Source: Falsiroseomonas algicola
GTDB lineage: Bacteria; Pseudomonadota; Alphaproteobacteria; Acetobacterales; Acetobacteraceae
Assembly (NCBI RefSeq): GCF_011040385.1
Contig: NZ_JAAIKB010000016.1
Location: 35,344 to 99,343, forward strand
Reading direction: 5' to 3'
Length of the DNA stretch: 64,000 bases
Both the position numbers and the translations under genes were made by a program. The notes under the pieces were generated by a model that ran no database searches, was not told the DNA's origin, and saw only the letters and a program-made list of their open reading frames with translations. This document shows positions 1 through 8,619 of this stretch, one piece after another. Numbering within the stretch: the first letter of the stretch is position 1; each line of letters starts with the position of its first letter.

Positions 1-1
1 G

Positions 2-283
2 CTCAACATGACTGAGACCCAACTCGATCTAGATGCTGGGGTTGGGCAGATGCTCTTGCGGCACGGATTGCTCCCCCCTCAAGCAACCTATGACCCAGCT
101 GCGCTGCCTCCGACGGAAACTCCGAGTTGGGTTTTGGATATCGACACGTATCGAGCCGAGCGGGCAGACTTCAACGGAGACGGCTTGGCGAGGGCTGCGT
201 GGAACCTCGCTGACAACGCATACCGTATGTTTCGGTGGATTGTGAGGGATGAGTTCCTGCGTGAACACGGAGCCGAAATATGA
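2..283 (+). CDS. 3' end of a TIGR04255-like protein (5' end outside window)
   Basis: The reading frame is open back to the window edge, so the ATG at 8 is probably internal and this is the C-terminal part of a longer protein. The end has a 'VLDIDTYRAE' strand, then a helix with 'AYRMFRWIVRDEFLRE' and a short acidic tail. This resembles the C-terminus of the sporadic, uncharacterised TIGR04255 family as I remember it (a 'LDIDVF..' strand, then a helix ending in 'F...I.D.LR'). That match is from memory and is moderate at best. The stop overlaps the next ATG in an ATGA arrangement, so the two genes are translationally coupled. Codon use is less GC-biased than in the core genes from 2123 onward. 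No biochemical function is known for this family. Confidence 0.5.
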   Translation, partial: LNMTETQLDLDAGVGQMLLRHGLLPPQATYDPAALPPTETPSWVLDIDTYRAERADFNGDGLARAAWNLADNAYRMFRWIVRDEFLREHGAEI

Positions 284-987
284 ATAACATTACAACTATG
301 TCGGCAACGACGTTTGCGTATTCGCAGCAAGTTGTGGCGGCCTACTTCCGCAGCGCTGTCATTGCCTGTGGCTTTGCTATGGTTGTGGGAGGTAGCCCAG
401 CGCAGGCGACTTCGTCGATCCCTACGCGTCCTCTGGCGAGTGATGCTACGGCGGCTTCGCCGCGCATTACGCCTACGGTGGAAACTGCGGAAGAGGTTGC
501 GAAGATTGCTGCAGCTTTTGAGACGCCAAGCACAAAGCTTGGCGAACTACGCCGTCGCTCGGGCCTGACCTGGGACGAACTTGCTCGTGTAATGAGAACG
601 ACGCGACGTTCGCTGCATCTTTGGTCTAACGGACGGGCAATAAGCGCCGCAAATGAAGAGCGCATTTCTCGGCTGCTTGTTGCTATTCGCGCCGTTGATC
701 GGGGTACAGGTGTTGCGACCCGCGCGGCCATTCTTGGCCCAGACGAACTCGGCCGAGTGCCCCTCGATTTGCTGGCGGCTGGACAATTTGATGAGTTCAA
801 GTTGGCTCTGGGTCCTAGTAGTGGCCGAGCTGATGGTCCGTCGCTACTACTTTCGGCGGCAGCCAAGGCGGAGCGTAGGCCGCCCGCGCCGGCAACTCTG
901 CTAGGAGCACTACAAGACCCCGTCGCGGCAGAGCCAATGCCACTCGCTCGTGGCAAATCCCTGCGTGGCTTGCGGGGGCGGGCCTAA
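280..987 (+). CDS. Membrane-anchored helix-turn-helix protein of unknown role
   Basis: This 235-aa protein has a hydrophobic segment at about residues 17-38 ('VVAAYFRSAVIACGFAMVVG') followed by an AQA-type site, so it is either exported or N-terminally anchored. Residues 86-136 look like a small Xre-type helix-turn-helix ('LGELRRRSGLTWDELARVM', then 'RSLHLWSNGR'), the pattern by which such domains recognise DNA. The rest is low-complexity Ala/Pro/Arg sequence with no recognised fold. It overlaps the upstream gene by ATGA and is followed 6 bp later by the next gene, so the three form one transcription unit. The combination of a membrane segment and a DNA-binding domain is unusual for a simple repressor. 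An alternative start at 298 would shorten the protein by six residues and keep both features. Confidence 0.6.
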   Translation: MNNITTMSATTFAYSQQVVAAYFRSAVIACGFAMVVGGSPAQATSSIPTRPLASDATAASPRITPTVETAEEVAKIAAAFETPSTKLGELRRRSGLTWDELARVMRTTRRSLHLWSNGRAISAANEERISRLLVAIRAVDRGTGVATRAAILGPDELGRVPLDLLAAGQFDEFKLALGPSSGRADGPSLLLSAAAKAERRPPAPATLLGALQDPVAAEPMPLARGKSLRGLRGRA

Positions 988-993
988 GGCGCT

Positions 994-1908
994 TTGGACA
1001 AAGTGCCGGCTAACGACGTCGCACCGGGCTTTGCGCAGACACTAGCAGGCTGGAAGCAGGGCGATGCCGTCGTCGAGGCGGGATTGCTCTTCTTCCACTT
1101 GGCCGATTTGTCATGTCCGCTCACAGCGGCCTCGCGGGAAGAGGCGTGCATTCAGCCTCCTGAGCCGAGCGACCCTTTGGCCGCTGTAGCATCAAGCCCG
1201 CAAGGCTTGGTGGTTGTGACCCAAACCTGTGACATAGTGCGAAACTGGGACAAGAGGCCCTACGTCGAAGTATCTCCGCTCGTCAGGGTCGATCCACACA
1301 CGCTTGAGGAGATCAGGAAAGCACGCCGGCCCCAATACGCCTATCTGCCGGGCCTTGCAGACAAGGGCCTCGTGGCTGATCTCGATCAGACAATGACTAT
1401 CGAGAAGGCTGTGCTTGCACCAATGACGCCAGTGCGTGTGGCTGGATGCGTCACAGATCAAGATCGGCGGGAGTTCTCTCAAGCTTTGGCCCGGAAGCGC
1501 CAGCGCCCAGCTTTCCCTAACGACTTCAACAGCGCTGCTACAAAGCTGACTGGGCGCATCAAAGAGAAACACAACAAGGGGACACCTGAAGGAGAGTTTG
1601 CCCGAGCGCTCTCTGAAATCAGAGTGCGGGCTGCACCGAGTTGGGATGCTCAAGAAGTCAGACTAACGTTTTATCTCATTCTCGATCGGGACCTTGCGTC
1701 GGAGTGTGAAGGTTCGCCCTACGCGCTAATCAGACCCAACGAGCAGGATTATGAGCAAGCAAAATCTTGGATAGTACTCTTCGCCGCAAACAAAAAATTT
1801 GTTTTGGATAAGGATGAGCCTTGGCGCCTGTGCTTTTTGGCGGATCTGAGTGCAGAAGAGTATGTTTATAGTGATCGGTTAGATTTGGACGATCTATCTG
1901 CTGGTTAA
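994..1908 (+). CDS. Uncharacterised protein with a QTCDIV motif, third gene of the accessory trio
   Basis: This is a 304-aa soluble protein that I cannot assign to a named family. It starts at TTG 994, six bases after an AAGG, and 6 bp after the stop of the HTH gene; a GTG at 1003 is the alternative. The most conserved-looking stretch is 'GLVVVTQTCDIVRNW' at about residues 71-85, followed by 'PYVEVSPLV'. A strand ending in T-C-D could be a catalytic or metal-binding core, but this is inference. The middle (residues 160-215) is charged and Lys/Arg-rich, and the C-terminus contains 'FYLILDRDL' and several aromatic residues. Its codon use and GC are lower than those of the core genome. Its fixed association with the upstream HTH and TIGR04255-like genes suggests one functional module. 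Confidence 0.6.
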   Translation: MDKVPANDVAPGFAQTLAGWKQGDAVVEAGLLFFHLADLSCPLTAASREEACIQPPEPSDPLAAVASSPQGLVVVTQTCDIVRNWDKRPYVEVSPLVRVDPHTLEEIRKARRPQYAYLPGLADKGLVADLDQTMTIEKAVLAPMTPVRVAGCVTDQDRREFSQALARKRQRPAFPNDFNSAATKLTGRIKEKHNKGTPEGEFARALSEIRVRAAPSWDAQEVRLTFYLILDRDLASECEGSPYALIRPNEQDYEQAKSWIVLFAANKKFVLDKDEPWRLCFLADLSAEEYVYSDRLDLDDLSAG

Positions 1909-2122
1909 GATTTCTTCTGATGCTATCCCTTGCAATGCGCGAATCGAAAACAACTCAGCCCCTTTGCTGGCCAGTTGAGACCATTGCCAGCACTACACAA
2001 TGACACTACAAGATAGTGTGGTAGCGATCTGCAAGTAACTGATTTTGTTCGCGGTGACGGGGAGACTGGAGTATCCCACCCACTCCCCCGCCGCCCCCAT
2101 CTGCCCTACCTCTCTCCCATCC

Positions 2123-2857
2123 ATGCTCCCCCCCACCCAGCTCCCGCTCCCCCTCGCGCGCCCGCCTTCCTCCGCCCGCGCGGACTGGGTCCCCGATGCC
2201 TCGAATGCGGAGGCCCTGGCCTGGCTCGCCGATCCCGTCCCCTGGCCGCTCCATCGCCTCGCCCTCTTCGGCCCCGCCGGCACCGGCAAGACCCATCTGC
2301 TGCGCATCGCCGCCGCCGATCACGGCTGGCGGCTGATGGAGGGTGCGGCCCTCACCCCCGACCTCGCCTTGGCCCCCGCGCCCGGCACGGCGCTCGATGC
2401 CGCGGACCAGGCGGACCAGGAAGCGCTCTTCCACCTCATCAACCAGGCCGCCGCCACCGGCGCGCCGCTGCTGATGGCCGCCCGCCTGCCCCCCGCGCGC
2501 TGGCCGACCACGCTGCCCGACCTCGCCAGCCGGCTCCGCGCCACCCACGCCGTCGCCCTTCACGAACCCAGCGACACGCTCCTCGCCGCCCTGCTCGCAA
2601 AGCACCTGGCCGACCGCCAGCTCCGCCTCGATGCCGCCGTGCAGGCCTGGCTCCTCGCCCGCCTGCCGAGGGACGCCGCCAGCCTCGCCGCCGCCATCGC
2701 GACCCTGGATGAGGCCGCGCTCGCCCATTCCGCCCCCATCACCCGCCCCTTCGCCCGCCAGGTGCTCGGCGCCCGGCTGGGGCTGGAGGACGCCGAAGAT
2801 GACCGTTTCGGGAATGATCCCCCCGAAACCTCCCCGGAGGGCCCGGTCCCGGGCTAG
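2123..2857 (+). CDS. hda: DnaA-related regulatory protein Hda (HdaA)
   Basis: This 244-aa AAA+ protein resembles the ATPase core of DnaA but lacks the C-terminal DNA-binding domain. In alphaproteobacteria HdaA works with the sliding clamp to promote ATP hydrolysis by DnaA after initiation. The Walker A motif is 'GPAGTGKTHLL' at about residues 51-61. A 'DQEALFHLINQA' helix and a 'LLMAARLPPARW' strand occur in the usual Hda order, followed by 'LPDLASRLRA' with the Box VII-type arginine. I chose ATG 2123 because the protein then opens directly with the family's Q-L-P-L-type clamp-binding peptide ('MLPPTQLPLPL'); TTG 2045 would add 26 Pro-rich residues. It lies 9 bp upstream of ppk1. The 214 bp upstream of it show no gene and are the likely promoter region. 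Confidence 0.88.
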   Translation: MLPPTQLPLPLARPPSSARADWVPDASNAEALAWLADPVPWPLHRLALFGPAGTGKTHLLRIAAADHGWRLMEGAALTPDLALAPAPGTALDAADQADQEALFHLINQAAATGAPLLMAARLPPARWPTTLPDLASRLRATHAVALHEPSDTLLAALLAKHLADRQLRLDAAVQAWLLARLPRDAASLAAAIATLDEAALAHSAPITRPFARQVLGARLGLEDAEDDRFGNDPPETSPEGPVPG

Positions 2858-2866
2858 TCTCCGCCC

Positions 2867-5029
2867 ATGGACACGCACGCCCCCGCCGAGCCCGCGACCC
2901 TCGCCCCCGAGAGCCCGCACCGCTTCATCAACCGCGAACTGTCCTGGCTCGCCTTCAACACCCGCGTGCTGGAGGAAGCGGCCAACCCCCGCCACCCGCT
3001 GCTGGAACGGCTCCGCTTCGTCGCCATCAGTGCCTCCAACCTCGATGAATTCTACTCCGTCCGCGTCGCCGGCCTGATCGGCCAGGACCGCGCCGGCATC
3101 TCCACCCCCTCGCCGGATGGCCTGACCCCCGCCCAGCAACTGGCCGCCATCCACGGCACGGCGCAGGGTCTCATCGCCGCCCAGCAATCCGCCTGGCATG
3201 AGCTGCGCGGCCTCCTCGCCACCGCCGGCCTCGTCGTCAGCGACCCCGAAAGCCTCTCCCCCGCCGATCGCGAATGGCTGGAGGGGTGGTTCATGGACCG
3301 CGTCTTCCCCGTCCTGACGCCCTTGGCCGTGGACCCGGCGCACCCCTTCCCCTTCATCGCCAATTTGGCGCTCTGCATGGTCCTGAAGCTGGTGAGGGAG
3401 GAGGATGGCGGCACCATGCGCGCGCTGCTGCCGCTGCCCCCCCAGGTGGACCGCTTCATCCGCCTGCCCGCGACGCCGGACCGCGCCATCCGCTTCGTGA
3501 TGCTGGAGGATTTGATCGTCCTCTTCCTCCGCCGCCTCTTCCCCGGCTTCATCACCGCGGAACACGGCCTCTTCCGCCTTATCCGCGACACCGATGTGGA
3601 GTTCGAGGAGGAGGCCGAGGACCTGGTCCGCAGCTACGAGACCGCGCTGAAGCGCCGCCGCCGCGGCCGCGCCATCCTGCTCTCCGTCGATGCCCGCATG
3701 TCACCCGACATGATCGACCTCGTCGCTCGCGAACTCGACGCCGATCGCCACAACGTCTTCACCCTCGATGGCCTGCTCGGCGTCACGGACCTCAAGCAGC
3801 TGATCGTGGATGACCGCCCCGACCTGCTCTTCACCCCCTACACGCCGCGCTTCCCCGAACGGATCCTGGATTTCGGCGGAGACTGCTTCGCCGCCATCGC
3901 GGCCAAGGACATCGTCGTCCACCACCCCTACGAATCCTTCGACGTCGTCGTCCAGTTCCTTCGCCAGGCCGCGCGGGACCCCAACGTCGTCGCCATCAAG
4001 CAGACGCTCTACCGCACCACGCGCGACAGCCCCATCGCGAAGGCCCTGATCGAGGCCGCGGAATCCGGCAAATCCGTCACCGGCATCGTCGAGATCAAGG
4101 CCCGCTTCGATGAGGAGCGGAACATCGCCCTCGCCCGCGAACTCGAAGCCGCCGGCGTCCAGGTCGTCTACGGCTTCGTCGAACTCAAGACCCACGCCAA
4201 GGTCTCGCTCGTCGTCCGCCGCGAACGCGACGCACTCCGCAGCTACGCCCATTTCGGCACCGGCAACTACCACCCGATCACGGCGCGCATCTACACGGAC
4301 CTGTCCTTCTTCACCGCCGACCCGGCGCTCACGCGCGACGCCGCCAAGCTCTTCAACTACATGACCGGCTACGCCCGGCCCGAGACGATGGAAGGCCTCG
4401 CCTTCGCCCCCCTCACCATCCGCCCCGCCCTCCTCGGCCTCATCGACCGGGAGATCGCCTTCGCCCGCGAAGGCAAGCCCGCCGCCATCTGGCTCAAGAT
4501 GAACTCCCTGGTCGACGAGCAGCTGATCGACAGCCTCTACCGCGCCTCCCAGGCCGGGGTGAAAGTGGATTGCGTCGTCCGCGGCATCTGCTGCCTCCGC
4601 CCCGGCGTGCCCGGCCTGTCGGAGACCATCCGCGTCAAATCCATCGTCGGCCGCTTCCTCGAACACTCCCGCATCTACGTCTTCGGCAACGGCCACCGCC
4701 TGCCATCCCGCCGCGCCCGCGTCTTCATCAGCAGCGCCGACCTCATGGCCCGCAACATGGACTGGCGCGTGGAGACCATGGTCCCGATCGAGAATGCGAC
4801 CGTCCACGCCCAGATCCTCGACCAGGTGATGGTGGTGAATCTTCAGGACAGCATGCAAAGCTGGCAACTCGGCCCCGACGGCACCTATCGCCGCCTGCCG
4901 CCCGGTGCCAAACCCGTCTCCGCCCACGAGTATTTCATGACCAACCCCTCCCTCTCCGGCCGCGGCAGCGCGCTTCAACAACGCCCCGCCGCCCGCCGGT
5001 CGCGCCAGGACCGCGTGGCCCAGGACTGA
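2867..5029 (+). CDS. ppk1: Polyphosphate kinase 1
   Basis: Ppk1 reversibly polymerises the gamma-phosphate of ATP into inorganic polyphosphate on the inner membrane side of the cytoplasm. The 720-aa length is normal for the family. The N-terminal helical domain opens with '[20 protein letters not shown]' and '[15 protein letters not shown]'. The two phospholipase-D-like catalytic domains carry the conserved histidines: His443 in '[10 protein letters not shown]' (the expected autophosphorylated residue) and His600 in '[11 protein letters not shown]'. It is 9 bp from hda and 32 bp from ppx, which suggests one operon in which the polymer is made and degraded by neighbouring genes. The ATG at 2867 is the only start consistent with the normal N-terminus. 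Confidence 0.96.
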   Translation: MDTHAPAEPATLAPESPHRFINRELSWLAFNTRVLEEAANPRHPLLERLRFVAISASNLDEFYSVRVAGLIGQDRAGISTPSPDGLTPAQQLAAIHGTAQGLIAAQQSAWHELRGLLATAGLVVSDPESLSPADREWLEGWFMDRVFPVLTPLAVDPAHPFPFIANLALCMVLKLVREEDGGTMRALLPLPPQVDRFIRLPATPDRAIRFVMLEDLIVLFLRRLFPGFITAEHGLFRLIRDTDVEFEEEAEDLVRSYETALKRRRRGRAILLSVDARMSPDMIDLVARELDADRHNVFTLDGLLGVTDLKQLIVDDRPDLLFTPYTPRFPERILDFGGDCFAAIAAKDIVVHHPYESFDVVVQFLRQAARDPNVVAIKQTLYRTTRDSPIAKALIEAAESGKSVTGIVEIKARFDEERNIALARELEAAGVQVVYGFVELKTHAKVSLVVRRERDALRSYAHFGTGNYHPITARIYTDLSFFTADPALTRDAAKLFNYMTGYARPETMEGLAFAPLTIRPALLGLIDREIAFAREGKPAAIWLKMNSLVDEQLIDSLYRASQAGVKVDCVVRGICCLRPGVPGLSETIRVKSIVGRFLEHSRIYVFGNGHRLPSRRARVFISSADLMARNMDWRVETMVPIENATVHAQILDQVMVVNLQDSMQSWQLGPDGTYRRLPPGAKPVSAHEYFMTNPSLSGRGSALQQRPAARRSRQDRVAQD

Positions 5030-5061
5030 CGCGAACCGAGACCGATCAGGACAGACCCCGC

Positions 5062-6561
5062 TTGGACCTCACCCCCCCGACCCATCCCCCCCGCTTCGGT
5101 GTCGTCGACCTCGGCTCCAACTCCGTCCGCCTCGTCATCTTCGAAGGCCTGACCCGCAATCCCCTGCCCATCTTCAACGAGAAGGCGGTCCTCGGCCTCG
5201 GCCGCGGCCTGCAGAACACCGGCCGCCTGAACGAGGCCGCGATCGACCCGGCGCTGACCGTCATGGCCCGCTACGCCGCCGTGGCCCGCGCCATGGGCGC
5301 CAACCCCGTCCAGGTCATCGCCACCGCCGCGGCGCGGGACGCGGAGAACGGCCCCGCCTTCATCGACGCCATCCGCACCCGCCTGCCGGACCTGCCCGTC
5401 CGCGTCCTGACCGGGGAGGAGGAAGGCCGCCTTTCCGCCGACGGCGTCTTCCTGGGCTTCCCGGAAGCCGATGGCATCCTGGGCGACCTCGGCGGCGGCT
5501 CCCTCGAACTCGTGGACCTCAAGGGCGGCCACGCCGGCCACGCCGCCTCCCTCCCCATCGGCGCCATCCGCCTGGCTGACCGCGCGGGCGGAGACCCCAT
5601 CCGCGCCCGCGCCATCGTGGAAGCCGACCTCGCCCGCGTGCCGTGGCTCAAGCAGGGGGAGGGCAGGGACCTCTACCTCGTCGGCGGCGCCTGGCGCGCC
5701 CTGGCCCGCATGCACATCGCCCAGACCAGCTACCCCCTCTCCATCGTCCACCACTACGTGCTGCGACGGGAGGAAGCCCGGGACCTCGCCGGCCTAGTCG
5801 CCCAATCCCCCCGCAAGGTACTCGAGAAGATCCCCGGCGCCCCCGCGAAACGCCTCGGCGACATGCCCTTCGCCGCCATCGCACTCCGCCGCCTGCTGCG
5901 CGCCACCGGCGCCCGCCGCGTCGTCTTCTCCGCCAACGGCCTCCGCGAAGGCTGGTACGCCAGCCTCCTCCCCACCCCCATCCGGCAGGAGGAACCGCTG
6001 CTGGCCGCCGGCCGGGACCTGGCACTGCGCTGGGGCCGCGACGCCGCCCTCGCCCCCGCCCTCCTCGCCTGGACCCACCCGCTGTTCGAGGGCGAAACCC
6101 CGGACCAGTCCGACCTCCGCGAAGCCTCCTGCTGGATCGCCGACATCGGCAGCCACGACCACCCGGACTACCGCGCCGAGCAGGCCTTCTACCGCGTGCT
6201 CCGCCAGCCCGGCGTCGGCCTGGACCACCACCAGCGCGCCTTCCTGGCCATGGTCGTCGCCCTTCGCTACGAAGCCGACACCACCATGGGCTTCCTGAGC
6301 ACCGCCCGCGTGCTGCTGGACCCCGCCGCCGTGAAACGCGCCGAGATCCTGGGCGCCGCCCTGCGCCTGGCCTTCACCCTGTCAGGCGGCACCCCCGTCC
6401 TGCTGCGCGGCACCTCCCTGCGGCGCCACGGCGCCGAACTGCAGCTGAGACTCGTGGAAGGCAGCGGCGTCTTCGCCGGCGAAAGCGTCCAGCGAAGGTT
6501 GGACGCGTTGGCTGCGGCGCTGGGCCTGACCGCGACGGTGGAGGTATCAGCGGCCGGGTAG
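5062..6561 (+). CDS. ppx: Exopolyphosphatase, Ppx/GppA family
   Basis: This 499-aa protein releases terminal phosphate from polyphosphate; members of the family can also hydrolyse pppGpp. The N-terminal actin-like ATPase fold shows 'FGVVDLGSNSVRLVIFEG' (phosphate 1 loop), 'VIATAAARDAENG', 'LTGEEEGRLSADGV' and 'LGDLGGGSLELVDL' (phosphate 2 loop). The C-terminal half is helical and HD-like, as expected for the long Ppx form. The frame stays open far upstream inside ppk1, but that part is a shadow. TTG 5062 gives the standard N-terminus, 32 bp after the ppk1 stop. GTG or ATG starts are not available between the ppk1 stop and the conserved domain. Confidence 0.92.
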   Translation: MDLTPPTHPPRFGVVDLGSNSVRLVIFEGLTRNPLPIFNEKAVLGLGRGLQNTGRLNEAAIDPALTVMARYAAVARAMGANPVQVIATAAARDAENGPAFIDAIRTRLPDLPVRVLTGEEEGRLSADGVFLGFPEADGILGDLGGGSLELVDLKGGHAGHAASLPIGAIRLADRAGGDPIRARAIVEADLARVPWLKQGEGRDLYLVGGAWRALARMHIAQTSYPLSIVHHYVLRREEARDLAGLVAQSPRKVLEKIPGAPAKRLGDMPFAAIALRRLLRATGARRVVFSANGLREGWYASLLPTPIRQEEPLLAAGRDLALRWGRDAALAPALLAWTHPLFEGETPDQSDLREASCWIADIGSHDHPDYRAEQAFYRVLRQPGVGLDHHQRAFLAMVVALRYEADTTMGFLSTARVLLDPAAVKRAEILGAALRLAFTLSGGTPVLLRGTSLRRHGAELQLRLVEGSGVFAGESVQRRLDALAAALGLTATVEVSAAG

Positions 6562-7077
6562 GTTCCCGAGGTGGACGACACTAACTTACCCGGAGTAGCA
6601 AAGGCGCCGCGGAGGCGAGCGGCGTCGCTACCCTCCGCCGAAAGCGCAGTTTCTGCTTGCGCGACCAAGTGCCCGGAAAGAACCGATCGTTGAAGTAGCG
6701 TCGGCGGCCCCGTTGTTAAGCAACTCGCCGCTCAAGCAACCAGCGCCTCGATCATGGCGCTGATAACTAAATTAGCGCTTTCAACACCGCGCCGCGAAGA
6801 CTAGCGTCCTGGATCGATTCTGAGCGAGGGCCTCAGCGATCCAACGTTTCGGCTGCCCCGATGCGATGTGCTGAAGATGTGTCCTGAACCGAACAGACGG
6901 CCGGCGTTGTGTCGGGCAGACCGTCCAGAAAGCGCTCGTGGAGGGGGTGGGAGCTGCCACCCGCTCTCCCGTCTACACAAAGCGGCGTTCAAGTGGTCAA
7001 GGATGCCACCGACGTCCCTTTGGGTTCCGACCCCGCCAGTCGATACCCGATGGATAAGTGCGATCCCAACCGACGGA
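6562..7077. other. 516-bp region with no recognisable gene
   Basis: This stretch between ppx and the small minus-strand gene has no open frame with a credible ribosome-binding site, codon bias or family resemblance. Base composition drops compared with ppx, and stops occur in all frames over part of it. It begins a gene-poor island that runs to about 8620. I see no tRNA or inverted terminal repeat that would define an element boundary. Confidence 0.5.
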
Positions 7078-7248
7078 TCACTTCCCAGAAGACGCCAGTG
7101 CAGCGTCCAGCAGTCGTGCCATGTCGTCGAGCAAGCGGGCGGCGAGGTCGTCGCCGGTGCTGGCGGCCTGATGTCCAAGGTCATTCAGAAGAGAAATGAT
7201 CTTCTGGCGGCTCTCGGTCCGATCCGAGGGAACTCGCAACGCGGGCAT
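7078..7248 (-). CDS. Small hypothetical protein (56 aa)
   Basis: A short minus-strand frame starts at ATG 7248, preceded by a clear AGGAG ten bases upstream, and ends at TGA 7078-7080. The 56-residue product begins MPALRVPSDR and is mostly amphipathic helix: 'SRQKIISLLNDLGHQAAST' followed by 'DLAARLLDDMARLLDAALAS'. The strong Shine-Dalgarno sequence, the helical periodicity and the acidic/basic balance argue that it is real, although it is short. Two-helix proteins of this size are often antitoxins, regulators or phage-derived, but I recognise no family. It stands alone in a gene-poor stretch, opposite in direction to the next small gene. Confidence 0.5.
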   Translation of the reverse strand: MPALRVPSDRTESRQKIISLLNDLGHQAASTGDDLAARLLDDMARLLDAALASSGK

Positions 7249-7536
7249 GTCCGTGTCTCCTATTTTAGGTGTCGGTGGCTGTGTCCCCTCCCAACGCTAA
7301 TCCAGACGATCATCCTGCGGGAAGACTTGAGACGAAAATCAACCTGAGGGTGATAGCGGGTGGAGGGCGGGTGGGGCATGGAGAAGGCCCCAGACCAACC
7401 AAAAAAAGCGTTAACGACGAAAAAATAAGAACTTTTTCATGCGAATCGACCCTCGATGTTAATTATTGACGCGACGTCACGCGCTTAATCACATCGTCGA
7501 TTTTATCTCATTCGAACAATAAACAGGGGAGAGCCA
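7249..7536. promoter_or_regulatory. AT-rich divergent intergenic region between two small genes
   Basis: These 288 bp separate the divergent small genes at 7248 (minus) and 7537 (plus) and are strikingly AT-rich for this genome from about 7400 to 7520. A TTGACG hexamer at 7466-7471 lies 17 bp before TCACAT (7489-7494), a possible weak sigma-70-type promoter reading toward 7537. A run of seven A (7403-7409) is also present. No protein-coding frame here is convincing. Confidence 0.3.
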
Positions 7537-7782
7537 ATGCAATCTGATACAGAAGTCAAAGATATGGTGCGCAAGTTCAGTGAACTGATCCTCGCAGAGG
7601 CAGTCCAGCACCGAGAGCCTTGCGATTACCTCTCGGGCTTGACTATCCAGATAGAGCGTACGCTCCAGCAAGCGGCTGGATATAGCGTTGATGTTGTAGC
7701 TGATATTGAATCCCGGGCCGTGGTCGCAGCTGCCTTCGGGTCTGCCTTGGCGCTGATCCGGAAGCGGCTGGGCTGCGAGTGA
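7537..7782 (+). CDS. Small hypothetical protein (81 aa)
   Basis: This 81-aa frame has a good ribosome-binding site (GGGGAGAG, spaced six bases from the ATG). The product begins MQSDTEVKDMVRKF and is predicted mostly helical, with acidic and hydrophobic residues alternating ('FSELILAEAVQHREPCDYL', 'LTIQIERTLQQAAGYS', 'AVVAAAFGSALALIRKRL'). It has no signal peptide and no metal motif; there is one internal Cys and one near the C-terminus. Codon use is moderate rather than the extreme GC3 of the core genes. I recognise no family. Its position in the low-GC island suggests recent acquisition or a lineage-specific gene. Confidence 0.6.
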   Translation: MQSDTEVKDMVRKFSELILAEAVQHREPCDYLSGLTIQIERTLQQAAGYSVDVVADIESRAVVAAAFGSALALIRKRLGCE

Positions 7783-8619
7783 GAAGAGTGTTGCCCTTTT
7801 GCCGCACCATCGCGGAAACGTGATCAAAAAAAAGTTACTCAACTGAACCAGCTGGCCTGGTACTTGCCGATGCTGCCGTCGATTGCTCAATAAGTTGTTC
7901 AGTTTGTGTATTTTTCGCGCTCTGATTGCATTTTGAGGTGGATTTCGCGGTTGGCGTGTGCAATTTACGGTCCGTCATTCCAACACAACGCGGCGCCGGC
8001 CACTGGCGCGGATCTCGCTTGGCCGCGTCAGCAACACCCTGTCCTTCCCGCCGCCGTCAGTTTCGCCGCAGCCGTGGCGGGCCTCGACGTGCCGGTGGAC
8101 CCGAGTCAGCCTGCGGGGGCACCCCAAGACGCACTGCACAGGCGACCGCTTGGCATCCGTTGAGACCTCGCACGTCACTACCGGAGGGGCTCCGGGCTGC
8201 CTGCTCTCTCCACGATGGCGTCTGCCCAGGTCAGGTGTCAGTGGCCTGGATCAAGGGAACCGCCCTGCTGCACGGCGTATGCCTAACCGAGTGGCAACCG
8301 ATCAGCAGAGCTACCAAGCCGGAATCAGGGCTCCATCCCGATCCCTCGGTGCCAGGATGTTCGTTCGCCGACGCCGCCGAGAGGGATATCCGTCGCGGAG
8401 GCGATGCCTCGGGTGGCGTCCAAGCGCTAACCGGAGATGATTCCCTGCGGCTGCCCCGCCAACATTGCGGAACGTGAAAGTCGACCCGACCACCTGAGCG
8501 GATATCCGTGTCGCAGTACCGTCAGCCCCTTAGCTGCTGGACGCCCCGATATTTGGACATGGCAATCAAGAAAAAAAGCCTGTACTCTGGTAAAGCTGAC
8601 TGCACCGGAGTGCAACACC
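7783..8619. other. 837-bp apparently non-coding, degenerate region
   Basis: No frame here has both a plausible start signal and a recognisable product. The longest open frames (7926-8477 and 7958-8440, plus strand) overlap each other and give Arg/Ser/Pro-rich sequence typical of out-of-frame GC-rich DNA. Two copies of GGATATCCGT lie at 8384-8393 and 8500-8509. The 7800-7930 part is AT-rich. The region may be the decayed flank of the adjacent transposase-like gene, but I cannot identify a parent sequence. Confidence 0.45.

Noticed and set aside
4570..5061. N-terminal extension of ppx reaching into ppk1
   Set aside because: The extension is an Arg/Pro-rich shadow of ppk1; the Ppx domain begins right after TTG 5062.
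6868..7347. Plus-strand frame of 159 codons overlapping the small minus-strand gene
   Set aside because: It has no ribosome-binding site and an irregular composition; the minus-strand frame at 7078-7248 has AGGAG and helical periodicity.
7926..8477. Plus-strand open frame of 183 codons in the gene-poor island
   Set aside because: There is no ribosome-binding site, the sequence is Arg/Ser/Gly-rich and an equally long overlapping frame exists at 7958-8440; no codon bias distinguishes either.
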